Below are positions 1 to 7,100 of a DNA stretch of 7,694 bases, piece by piece (positions within the stretch are counted from its first letter, which is position 1; each line of letters opens with the position of its first letter). Origin of the DNA: Flavobacterium sp. (lineage in GTDB: Bacteria > Bacteroidota > Bacteroidia > Flavobacteriales > Flavobacteriaceae). The notes beneath the pieces are model-generated. The model was given only the letters and a program-made list of their open reading frames with translations, had not been told where the DNA came from and did no database searches. The translations under genes and the position numbers were made by a program. Location: contig SXQR01000147.1 in the NCBI GenBank assembly GCA_005792865.1, positions 1 to 7,694 on the forward strand, given 5' to 3'.

Positions 1-895
1 GGGCCTTGATGATGCCGTCCGACAACCCGATCTTGGGAACAAAGATCTGCCTGGCACCGCTCCACTTCATCGCATTCAGGTAGATCCGCAGGGCGGGAAC
101 GATGACGTCGGCGCGGTCCGGATTGAGGCCGAGGTCATAGACGCGCTGTTCATAGGTCATCGAATCGAGCGCCCTGAACTGGTTGTGGAGGTACATATAG
201 GAAAGCGGCTGTTCCTGCGGATTGCCCGACATCTTGAATATCTTGTTGATATTGCCGCCCGATCCGATCATCGCAATGTCGTCATAGCCGTCGCAATGTT
301 TGCGTATCCAGTCCTCAATTTCCTGCCACACCGAATCACCGGCCATGCTGTTGAGCAGCCTCACCGTTCCGATTTTGAAAGATTTGGAGGCGACCATGCG
401 CGAATTGGAAAACAGGGAAAATTCGGTGCTGCCGCCGCCCACGTCAACGTATAGGTATGTTTTTTCGGTGCGGAGCAGATGATGGAGGTCGGTCGAGGCA
501 ATGATGGCCGCTTCCTTCTTGCCGTCGATGATGTCGATCTCGATCCCTGAATGTTTGCGGACACGCTCGACGACCTCTGCCGCATTTGAAGCCTCCCGCA
601 TCGCCGAGGTCGCGCAGGCCATGAATTTTTCCACCTTGTGGATCTTCATCAGCAGGCGGTAGGCCAGCATCGCATCGGCCATACGTTCAATGTTTTCTTC
701 AGAGATGCGCCCGAGCGTGAAGGCATCCTGCCCCAGGCGAACGGGAACCCTGACCAGCGAGCTCTTGTTGAATTGCGTATCCTTGCCCGATTCCTCCACA
801 ACATTGGCCACCAGAAGCCGGACGGCATTGGAGCCGATGTCGATGGCGGCGAACTTTCGGATGTTGATCATGTTTTGCTGTGGCGCTTCGGTCAT
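1..895 (-). CDS. ppx: Exopolyphosphatase / GppA-type phosphatase, 3' end cut by window
   Basis: Ppx/GppA family enzyme of the actin-like ATPase fold. Family members remove terminal phosphate from inorganic polyphosphate or convert pppGpp to ppGpp, in the cytoplasm. I translated 298 uninterrupted codons from the ATG at 895. Seen: phosphate-1 motif DIGSNAVR (residues 19-26), CATSAMREASN (94-104), a Glu in IIDGKKEAA (E128, aligning by motif with the catalytic Glu of E. coli Ppx), phosphate-2 motif DVGGGSTE (151-158) and the adenosine-type motif GSGGN (211-215). The last visible residues, GLSDGIIKA, are usual near the C-terminus of short bacteroidetal Ppx proteins, so probably only a few to some tens of residues are missing; the long C-terminal domains of E. 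coli Ppx are absent up to this point. The start is uncertain: in-frame ATGs lie at 916, 895 and 871, and the last (MINIRKFAAIDIG) begins most like family members. It is the third gene of the sixA-ppk1-ppx unit. Polyphosphatase versus pppGpp phosphatase cannot be settled from sequence; the neighbour ppk1 favours polyphosphate. Confidence 0.93.
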   Translation of the reverse strand, partial: MTEAPQQNMINIRKFAAIDIGSNAVRLLVANVVEESGKDTQFNKSSLVRVPVRLGQDAFTLGRISEENIERMADAMLAYRLLMKIHKVEKFMACATSAMREASNAAEVVERVRKHSGIEIDIIDGKKEAAIIASTDLHHLLRTEKTYLYVDVGGGSTEFSLFSNSRMVASKSFKIGTVRLLNSMAGDSVWQEIEDWIRKHCDGYDDIAMIGSGGNINKIFKMSGNPQEQPLSYMYLHNQFRALDSMTYEQRVYDLGLNPDRADVIVPALRIYLNAMKWSGARQIFVPKIGLSDGIIKA

Positions 896-1006
896 GGTTA
901 AGGTCAGTTCGTGCATGGGGCGTGATTTGGGCTTACGGATGCAATTTAAATGCTATCGATCGGGGCGGCGTTATGGCAATCGGAAAAAAATTTACAAAGT
1001 TTCGCG
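896..1006 (-). other. ppk1-ppx intergenic gap
   Basis: A 111-base noncoding gap between the TGA of ppk1 and the chosen ppx ATG. It shrinks to 90 bases if the in-frame ATG at 916 is used; a TAG in the ppx frame at about 953-955 limits any further extension. It contains an A/T run at 984-993, and at 941-953 a near-palindrome around TTTAAA that reads GCATTTAAATTGC on the minus strand. I see no GC-rich hairpin followed by a T-run, so no intrinsic terminator, and no convincing TTG / TAnnTTTG promoter at proper spacing. Read-through transcription from ppk1 into ppx is the simplest view. Confidence 0.5.
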
Positions 1007-3112
1007 TCAAAGCTGATCGGTCACCACCTCAAGCCGGTCCCGGTAATAATTGTACGTCTCGAGCTGGGCCCTGAAAATGGGGGCATCGCCGCGCACCCTG
1101 TATTTGTTGTCCAGTTCGGCCGAATGATAGCGCGCCTTGACATTCCCTTTCCATCCCACATTAAAGGTATCGATGAGCTCCTTGCGGATCCGCGGGTCGT
1201 AAATCGGGCAGGTCACCTCCACCCTTCCGTCGAGGTTGCGGGTCATGAAATCGGCAGATGAAATGTACACCTCGGGGTCGCCGCCCGCCGAGAAGATGTA
1301 AACCCGCGAGTGCTCGAGGTATCTGTCCACGATGCTCACGGCCTCGATGTTCTCGCTCATGCCCTTGACGCCCGGAATCAGGGAACAGATGCCGCGCACC
1401 AGCAACTTGATCTTTACGCCCGCATTGCTTGCATCGTAAAGTTTGTTTATCATCTCAAAATCGCTCAGGCTGTTCATCTTGAGCCATATGTAGGCCTCCT
1501 TCCCCGCCCTTGCATGCACGATTTCGCGGTCAATGAGCTTGTAGAATTTGCTTCGCGTATAGTGCGGTGAAACAATGAGGTGCTTGTATCGGTAAACTCG
1601 GTAATTGACGTCGAAGAAGTCAAAGATTTTGGAAACGTCCTTGAGGATCTGCTGGTGGCTGGTGAACAGTGTGACATCGGTATAGACGCGTGCCGATACC
1701 TCGTTGAAATTCCCGGTCGAGATCAGTCCGTATCGGCGCAGTTTCCCGTTTTCGATGCGATCAATGACGCAGATCTTGCTGTGCACCTTGAGCCCCTTGA
1801 TCCCGAAGATCAGCTCGATGCCCTCGGTCTGCATCTGTTCGGCGTAACTGATGTTGCTCGCCTCGTCAAAACGCGCCTGGAGTTCGATCTGGACCACGAC
1901 CTTCTTGCCGTTCTTGGCCGCATTGATCAGCGAACTGACGATCTGGGAATTCTTGGCAAGGCGGTAAAGTGTAATGCGGATGGCGGTCACCTTGGGGTCA
2001 AGGGCTGCCTCGCGCAGGAACTTGATGATATAGGAAAACGATTGGTAGGGCGCGTTGACAAGGTAATCCTGTTTGGCGATCTTGCCCAGGATGCTGCCGT
2101 CAAGGCCGAGGCCATCAACCGGCAGTGGCGTCTTGGGTTTGTAGAGCAGGTCAAAACGGCCCAGGTTGGGAAAATCCATGTAATCCCTGCGGTTGTGGTA
2201 ACGGCCGCCGGGAATGATGCTGTCGGATGCGTCGATGCCCATGTTGGCCAGGAAAAACCGCAGCGTGTCCTTCCCGATCGACTGGTCATAGACAAACCTG
2301 ACGGGTTCCCCGACGCGGCGCTCCTTGACACTGGTGGCAATCTTCTGGAGCATCGATTTGCTCATGTCGGAATCGATGTCAAGTTCGGCGTCACGCGTGA
2401 TCTTGATCATGTGCGCGGCGACGCTCTCGTAGTCAAAAATGTTGAAGATGCTCGAAAGGCTGAAGCGGATCACGTCATCCAGGAGTATGACATACTGCTT
2501 ATCGCCCACCGGCGGCAGGACCACGAACCGGTTGATGGTCTTGGGAATCTCGATCACGGCGTAGCGGATCTCGGGCTTGGACTTCAGGCCCAGCAAGCCG
2601 GTCCTTTCCTGTTTCATGACCAGTTTGACGGCAAGATAACCCGATGTATCCTTGAGAAGCGGGAACTCAGCCAGGTCGTTGAGGATGATGGTGACCAGCG
2701 CGGGGCTCACTTTCTGGATGAAGAAATCGCGCACAAAATTTTCCTGCTCCTTGGAAAGCTCGTTCTCATTGATGATAAAGATACCTTCTTTGCCCAGCTG
2801 GTTCTCGATCACGTTCAGGATCCGAAGGCTTTCCGATTGCTGCTGGATGACGATCTCGGTAATGTCCTTTACGAGCTGCTGAGCCGAGATTCCGCCGAGC
2901 ACCTTCTCGCCGCTCTGCCCGGACTGGCTCAATCTCCTTATCGCCGCGAATCGCACGCGGAAAAACTCGTCGAGGTTGTTTGAAAAAATGCCCAGGAACC
3001 GAAGGCGGTCAAGGAGCGGGACGGTTTCATCACCGGCTTCCTGCAGGACGCGCGCGTTGAAGGCGAGCCAGCTTTTTTCGCGGTCGATGTACTTATAGGT
3101 CGTGTTGGCCAT
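1007..3112 (-). CDS. ppk1: Polyphosphate kinase 1
   Basis: Reversibly transfers the gamma phosphate of ATP to a growing inorganic polyphosphate chain; cytoplasmic or membrane-peripheral. The 701-residue length matches full-length PPK1 (E. coli 688). Domain order as in the family: N domain (about 1-110, with REKSWLAFNARVLQEA at 11-26 and FLGIFSNNLDEFFRVR at 39-54, the Asn pair contributing to adenine binding), head domain (about 120-320), then two phospholipase D-like C domains. Arg384 (TLYR) and Arg414 (LQARFDE) correspond to E. coli Arg375 and Arg405. His444 in GLKVHSK is the expected phosphorylated histidine and His601 in YLEHSRVYIF the second catalytic one. The 30, 30 and 157 residue spacings between these four positions equal those of E. 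coli PPK1, so the enzyme looks intact. The ATG at 3112 follows an A-rich leader (TTTAAAAC) and lies inside the end of sixA, implying translational coupling. The product's partner for degradation, ppx, is the next gene. Confidence 0.98.
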   Translation of the reverse strand: MANTTYKYIDREKSWLAFNARVLQEAGDETVPLLDRLRFLGIFSNNLDEFFRVRFAAIRRLSQSGQSGEKVLGGISAQQLVKDITEIVIQQQSESLRILNVIENQLGKEGIFIINENELSKEQENFVRDFFIQKVSPALVTIILNDLAEFPLLKDTSGYLAVKLVMKQERTGLLGLKSKPEIRYAVIEIPKTINRFVVLPPVGDKQYVILLDDVIRFSLSSIFNIFDYESVAAHMIKITRDAELDIDSDMSKSMLQKIATSVKERRVGEPVRFVYDQSIGKDTLRFFLANMGIDASDSIIPGGRYHNRRDYMDFPNLGRFDLLYKPKTPLPVDGLGLDGSILGKIAKQDYLVNAPYQSFSYIIKFLREAALDPKVTAIRITLYRLAKNSQIVSSLINAAKNGKKVVVQIELQARFDEASNISYAEQMQTEGIELIFGIKGLKVHSKICVIDRIENGKLRRYGLISTGNFNEVSARVYTDVTLFTSHQQILKDVSKIFDFFDVNYRVYRYKHLIVSPHYTRSKFYKLIDREIVHARAGKEAYIWLKMNSLSDFEMINKLYDASNAGVKIKLLVRGICSLIPGVKGMSENIEAVSIVDRYLEHSRVYIFSAGGDPEVYISSADFMTRNLDGRVEVTCPIYDPRIRKELIDTFNVGWKGNVKARYHSAELDNKYRVRGDAPIFRAQLETYNYYRDRLEVVTDQL

Positions 3113-3596
3113 GTTTTAAATCTTTCGGAAAAATGACCGTCCCGGTCGATCCGCGCACGATTTTGCGCCATGAATCGGTTGGCAGCAGGAGTTCCACCAA
3201 ACCGGCAGTAGGGACGTTGTCAATGTAAATATTTCCAAATTTATTGACAAAATCCGTAATAGCCTCATTATGCCCGAAAATAAACACTTTATCGAGGGTA
3301 TCCGCCAGTGTGGCGATAAACGCCTCCAGCCGGGAATGGTCAAATGTGTACAGGGCGTCGGCAAAGGTGATCTCACCCGTGGTGACGCCCCAGCTATTGG
3401 AGAAAATAATGGCGGTTTGCATGGCCCTTTTGGCCGTGCTCGAATAGATGACGGGTTTATCTCCCGCAAGCGCCCCCGCCTGTGCCGCGACCTTGGGTGC
3501 ATCGGTGAGCCCTCGCGGTGAGAGCGGACGTTTATGGTCTTCGAGGCCGGCCGCCCAATCTGATTTGGCGTGCCTGATCAATACGATTGTCTTCAT
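3093..3596 (-). CDS. sixA: SixA-type phosphohistidine phosphatase (histidine phosphatase superfamily)
   Basis: Small single-domain phosphatase of the histidine phosphatase (phosphoglycerate mutase-like) superfamily. E. coli SixA removes phosphate from phosphohistidine proteins; the substrate here is unknown. The chosen start gives 167 residues, a normal length for SixA. Seen: the catalytic RHAKSDW motif at residues 8-14 (nucleophile His9), HKRPLSPRG (21-29), SSTAKRAMQTA (52-62) with the conserved Arg57, and FGHNEAI (108-114) with the second catalytic His109. An in-frame ATG at 3629 would add MKCINCPIKCK, but family members begin directly at the first beta strand (MKTIVLIRHAKSDW), so the ATG at 3596 is preferred. 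It is the first gene of the polyphosphate unit, and its last 20 bases overlap the start of ppk1. This placement suggests a role linked to phosphate or polyphosphate metabolism, which is inference. Family membership is firm; the sixA name is by motif and length. Confidence 0.92.
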   Translation of the reverse strand: MKTIVLIRHAKSDWAAGLEDHKRPLSPRGLTDAPKVAAQAGALAGDKPVIYSSTAKRAMQTAIIFSNSWGVTTGEITFADALYTFDHSRLEAFIATLADTLDKVFIFGHNEAITDFVNKFGNIYIDNVPTAGLVELLLPTDSWRKIVRGSTGTVIFPKDLKHGQHDL

Positions 3597-3598
3597 TT

Positions 3599-3610
3599 TG
3601 CATTTTATCG
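3599..3610. repeat. Third copy of the TGCATTTTATCG element, before sixA
   Basis: The 12 bases TGCATTTTATCG here are identical to the left arm of the inverted repeat at 3737-3748 and match its right arm (reverse complement of 3763-3774) at 11 of 12 positions. It sits two bases upstream of the preferred sixA ATG (minus strand), where a bound protein or an RNA structure could affect initiation. Function is not known; recurrence of the same 12-mer within 180 bases is the only evidence. Confidence 0.5.
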
Positions 3611-3622
3611 GGCAATTTATGC

Positions 3623-3643
3623 ATTTCATTCCCGGGATGAAAT
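3623..3643. repeat. Near-palindrome upstream of sixA
   Basis: ATTTCAT and ATGAAAT form 7-base arms around CCCGGG, which is itself palindromic; a single extra T at 3630 breaks perfect symmetry. Flanking GC (3621-3622) and GC (3646-3647) extend the symmetry if the AT at 3644-3645 is bulged. It lies 27-47 bases upstream of the preferred sixA start, so it could be an operator or a hairpin in the 5' leader. It covers the alternative sixA ATG at 3629. Confidence 0.45.
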
Positions 3644-3736
3644 ATGCCCATCGGAAGAATGATGCACTTCGTCGATAATTATCGTAATATTCTACTTACA
3701 TAAATAGTTAAATAGTGTACTTTATCGTAATTTTTA

Positions 3737-3774
3737 TGCATTTTATCGATATTTTTTTTGGTCGGTAAAATGCA
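3737..3774. promoter_or_regulatory. Inverted repeat with 12-base arms, possible operator
   Basis: TGCATTTTATCG (3737-3748) pairs with CGGTAAAATGCA (3763-3774) over 12 positions with one non-Watson-Crick pair (T3746 with G3765, which would be a U-G wobble in plus-strand RNA). The 14-base loop is mostly T and contains the TTG of a candidate -33 element. Arms of this length flanking a -33 element look like an operator; as RNA it would also fold into a hairpin. The T-run lies in the loop rather than after the stem, so it is not a standard terminator. Confidence 0.5.
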
Positions 3775-3788
3775 ACCCCCTACTTTCG
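3758..3788 (+). promoter_or_regulatory. Candidate Bacteroidota-type promoter toward the surface protein gene
   Basis: TTG at 3758-3760, then a 20-base spacer, then TACTTTCG at 3781-3788. The Bacteroidota consensus is TTG, about 19-20 bases, TAnnTTTG; the -7 box here has one mismatch (C for T at position 7). If used, transcription would start just downstream of 3788, leaving a leader of roughly 265 bases before the ATG at 4059. A second, weaker -7-like box (TAATTTAG, 3983-3990) lies nearer the gene but has no TTG at proper distance. Confidence 0.35.
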
Positions 3789-3893
3789 ACGAAAAATTGC
3801 AAAAGAATGCGTTTTGGAGGGTTTTAATAAATCGTTATCAAAGCATTAATAGAAATATTTCAGCAATGTGCTCATTTTTACAACGATAGTGTA

Positions 3894-4004
3894 ATGAAAA
3901 AGGTAAAACACCTAAAAATTGGCTTTTTATCGAGTATTCCTGTTGTTGGTGGAAAAAATATACGCCCGTCTGTCAATGTATATAATTTAGCCCGTGTAAT
4001 GTGA
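3894..4004 (+). CDS. Doubtful small ORF, 36 codons
   Basis: ATG at 3894 to TGA at 4002-4004. The peptide begins MKKVKHLKIGFLSSIPVVGG and ends NLARVM. The basic start followed by a short hydrophobic stretch faintly resembles a signal peptide, but the hydrophobic part is short and nothing follows it. There is no Shine-Dalgarno sequence, and codon use is AT-rich like the spacer rather than like the neighbouring genes. I recognise no family. It may be chance, a decayed gene start, or a leader peptide in the 5' region of the surface protein mRNA; chance is most likely. Confidence 0.15.
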   Translation: MKKVKHLKIGFLSSIPVVGGKNIRPSVNVYNLARVM

Positions 4005-4058
4005 GAAGTCACAGCCCTAAACGAACTTATAAAGCATTATTCTACTAAAACAAAGTGT

Positions 4059-4121
4059 ATGAAAGCAAAAATTACTTTTCTATTACTGGCGCTCTTTACG
4101 ATAGTCGGCAATACGTATTCG
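4059..4121 (+). other. Signal peptide of the surface protein
   Basis: Residues 1-21: basic start MKAK, hydrophobic core ITFLLLALFTIVG, then NTYS before QFDAQ. Cleavage after Ser21 is the likely signal peptidase I site. No lipobox Cys is present, so the protein should be released into the periplasm as a soluble substrate and then cross the outer membrane, as type IX substrates do. Confidence 0.8.
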
Positions 4122-7100
4122 CAATTTGATGCACAGCACCCGGATCTAAGGTTATGCGGCTCCGCCCCAAACTATTACCTGGATTACTATAACTGTACCT
4201 CAAACAACTTTACGCTGGATAACGTATTCCTGAGCCTGACCAACGTCAATGGCCAGCCGATGACCAATACCACGTGTACCATCGGGACGCAGCAGCAGGT
4301 GTATATCATGCTGAATTATACCTCGAACGCGAACAACACGCCCAATAACGGACGGTTATTTGCCGATCTGGCGATAGACGATATGATCATCCCGATCAAC
4401 GCCTACCTTGGCCAGATACCGCCGGGAACCAACCAGCGCCAGGTGTATGGCCCGTTCATGTGGACCTGCGGCCAGGAACTTTCCCTGAGCCGGATCCTTG
4501 TCGTTTGGCGCACGGGCGGAAGCTCGGCTCAACTGCCTTCATACAACTGCAGCACCTACAGCACGGCACAATGTGAATTGCCGGGGAACACGATAATCGC
4601 AAAACCACTCGCAGTACAGTTTGATTACCAGGCCTGCCGCGTGGGCAACAATACCACGGTAACTTTTACCTCCACGACCAATGGCGGAATCCCTCCTTAC
4701 ACCTTTGCGTGGGATTTTGACAACAACGGGACTACCGATTCAACACAGATCAACCCTGTATTCACCTATTCAACCCCCGGACCGCACACCGCGAAATTGA
4801 CGGTCACCGATTCGCAGGGGCTTTCCAATACCTATACGCAGGTGATCACCTCTCCCGCCGAAATTTCCCTTACCGCTGCGCCCGTTCATGTGGGCTGCGG
4901 CGGCGGATCCAACGGTTCGATCGACCTTTCGGTTTCCGGCGGAACCCCCGGCTATACCTATTTGTGGAGCAACGGTGCCACAACGCAGGATATTTCAAAC
5001 CTGACGCCAGGCACTTATACTGTCACGGTTACCGACAGCAACAACTGCGTCAAGACCCTTCAGGTCATCGTCAACGGCGGCGACTCTACGCCTCCCGTGG
5101 TTACCGCTCCCGCCAACCAGACCATAGAAGGCTGCAACAGCGCCAACATCGGATCTGCGGGTTTCCTGCCTTTCTCATCGGTACAGGCCACCATTACCGT
5201 GGCTCAATTTACTGCCGCCGGCGGATTGTATACTGACAGTTCGACGATTTCATCGATCACTTACCAGGATGTGCAGACGGGGAACTGTCCAAAAGTGATT
5301 ACAAGGACATTCCGCCTGACGGATGCCTGCAACAATATCGCGACGGCCGTACAGATTTTCACCGTACAGGACACGACCGCGCCGGTATTTGAACCTTTAA
5401 CGGCCGTGATCAATATCGATTGCCCGGCCGCGCCGCAGTTCGAGACCGCGAAAGCCATTGACAATTGCGACAACTTTCCGGTGCTGACTTTTGCCGATGT
5501 TACAACGGCTGGCCAGTGTGCAGGCATGTACACCATCGTACGTACCTGGACCGCCACCGACGCCTGCGGAAACGCCTCGACCATCACCCAGACCATCAAT
5601 GTCAAGGACATGACGGCACCTGTGATCGCCGCACTGCCTGCGCCTTCCACGATCAACTGTCCGGCTACTCCTCAATTTGCAGTCGCCACGGCTACCGACG
5701 CTTGCGGAAGCGCATTTACGCTGACTTCAAACGATGTGACTACCCCGCTTTGCGGCAACTCATACTCCATCACACGCACCTGGACCGCAACGGATTCTTG
5801 CGGAAATGCCTCGACGGCTTCGCAGACGATTACCGTACAGGATGTGACCGCTCCCGCAATCCAGCCGCTTCCGGGCCTGATCACCATCAGCTGTCCCGAA
5901 ACGCCTCAGTTCACACAGGCCGTCGCGACCGATGCCTGCGGTGGAAACGTGACCCTGACCTTCAATGACGTTACGGCTGCAGGTCAATGTGCGGGTACCT
6001 ATACAATCACACGTACCTGGACGGCTACCGATGCCTGCGGAAACGCTTCGACCGCCACGCAGACCATTGCGGTACAGGACAATTCAGGGCCGGTCATTTC
6101 GGCGCTGCCTGCCGCATCTACGATCGCTTGCGGAACAACGCCACATTTTGCCGAAGCTACCGCTACCGATGCCTGCGGAAGTACCTTTAACCTGACTTTC
6201 CAGGACGTGACCACGCCAGGACAATGTGCGGGATCTTACTCCATTACCCGGATCTGGACCGCTACTGACACCTGCGGAAACAGCGCTACCGCTTCCCAAA
6301 CCATCAATGTACAGGATACGCAGGCTCCGGTTTTTGCCGCGCTTCCTGCCACTTCCACGATCTCCTGCCCGGCCGTGCCGCAATTTGCACAGGCTTCGGC
6401 CACGGATGCCTGCGGCAGCGGCGTGACCCTGACTTTTGCAGATGTTAACACGCCAGGCCAGTGCAGCGGCACCTATTCGATTACCCGCACTTGGACGGCG
6501 ACCGATGCCTGCGGAAACGCCTCGACCGCTACCCAGACCATCAACGTGATCGACAACACCGCTCCTGTGATTTCAACCCAGGCGCAGAACCTTACCGTCG
6601 AGTGTGACGGATCGGGCAACCAGAACGGCATCAATGCATGGCTGGCCAACAATGGTGGCGCCGTGGCCAACGATGCCTGTTCGGCCGTGACCTGGACAAA
6701 CGATTTCAATTCGATGTCAACCGATTGCTCGGCGGCCGTCACGGTAATCTTCACCGCGACAGATGCCTGTGGCAATGCCGCGACGACGTCGGCTACCTTC
6801 ATGGTACAGGACGTGACCGCTCCGGTTGCCCCTGCAGCGCCTGCGGCCGTGACCGTAGCCTGTGCCTCGCTCGTTCCTGCCTCCATCAGCCTGACGGCTA
6901 CCGACAATTGTTCGGGGGCCATCACATCGGCCGGTGTCGATCACGTGACTGCCGGCAACTGCGCCAATTCGTTCACCATCGTCCGTACTTGGACCTTTAC
7001 CGATGCCTGCGGAAACGCCTCGTCGGTTACACAAAACATTACCGTCAATGACCAGACAGGCCCGGTATTCGCGGCTCTGCCTGCCCCTTCCACCATCGAA

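Larger units (their letters stand above)
3597..4058. other. AT-rich divergent intergenic region between sixA and the surface protein gene
   Basis: A 462-base spacer from which sixA-ppk1-ppx is transcribed leftward and the giant surface protein rightward, so promoters for both must lie here or nearby. It is visibly AT-rich against both flanks. It contains an inverted repeat at 3737-3774, an additional arm copy at 3599-3610, a near-palindrome at 3623-3643, a direct repeat TATCGTAAT at 3680-3688 and 3723-3731, a candidate plus-strand promoter at 3758-3788 and a doubtful 36-codon ORF at 3894-4004. No good TTG / TAnnTTTG pair was found for sixA on the minus strand. The bases just before the surface protein start are A-rich (CTAAAACAAAGTGT) without a Shine-Dalgarno sequence, as is usual in Bacteroidota. 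Confidence 0.85.

Noticed and set aside
1580..2983. A 467-codon open frame on the plus strand opposite ppk1
   Set aside because: It lies wholly antisense to an intact, motif-complete ppk1. Its translation is rich in Asp, Leu, Val and His as expected from the complement of GC-rich codons, and shows no recognisable domain.
3597..3629. Longer sixA start at 3629 adding MKCINCPIKCK with a Cys-rich pattern
   Set aside because: The family begins at the strand leading to RHAKSDW; the extension has spacer-like AT-rich codons and overlaps the near-palindrome. The cysteines are probably chance.
3737..3774. Reading the inverted repeat as an intrinsic terminator
   Set aside because: The stem is AT-rich, the T-run lies in the loop rather than after the stem, and no gene ends on either side; both neighbours start from this spacer.
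3816..3820. GGAGG, a perfect Shine-Dalgarno core
   Set aside because: No ATG, GTG or TTG follows at a useful distance, and this lineage generally does not rely on such sites.
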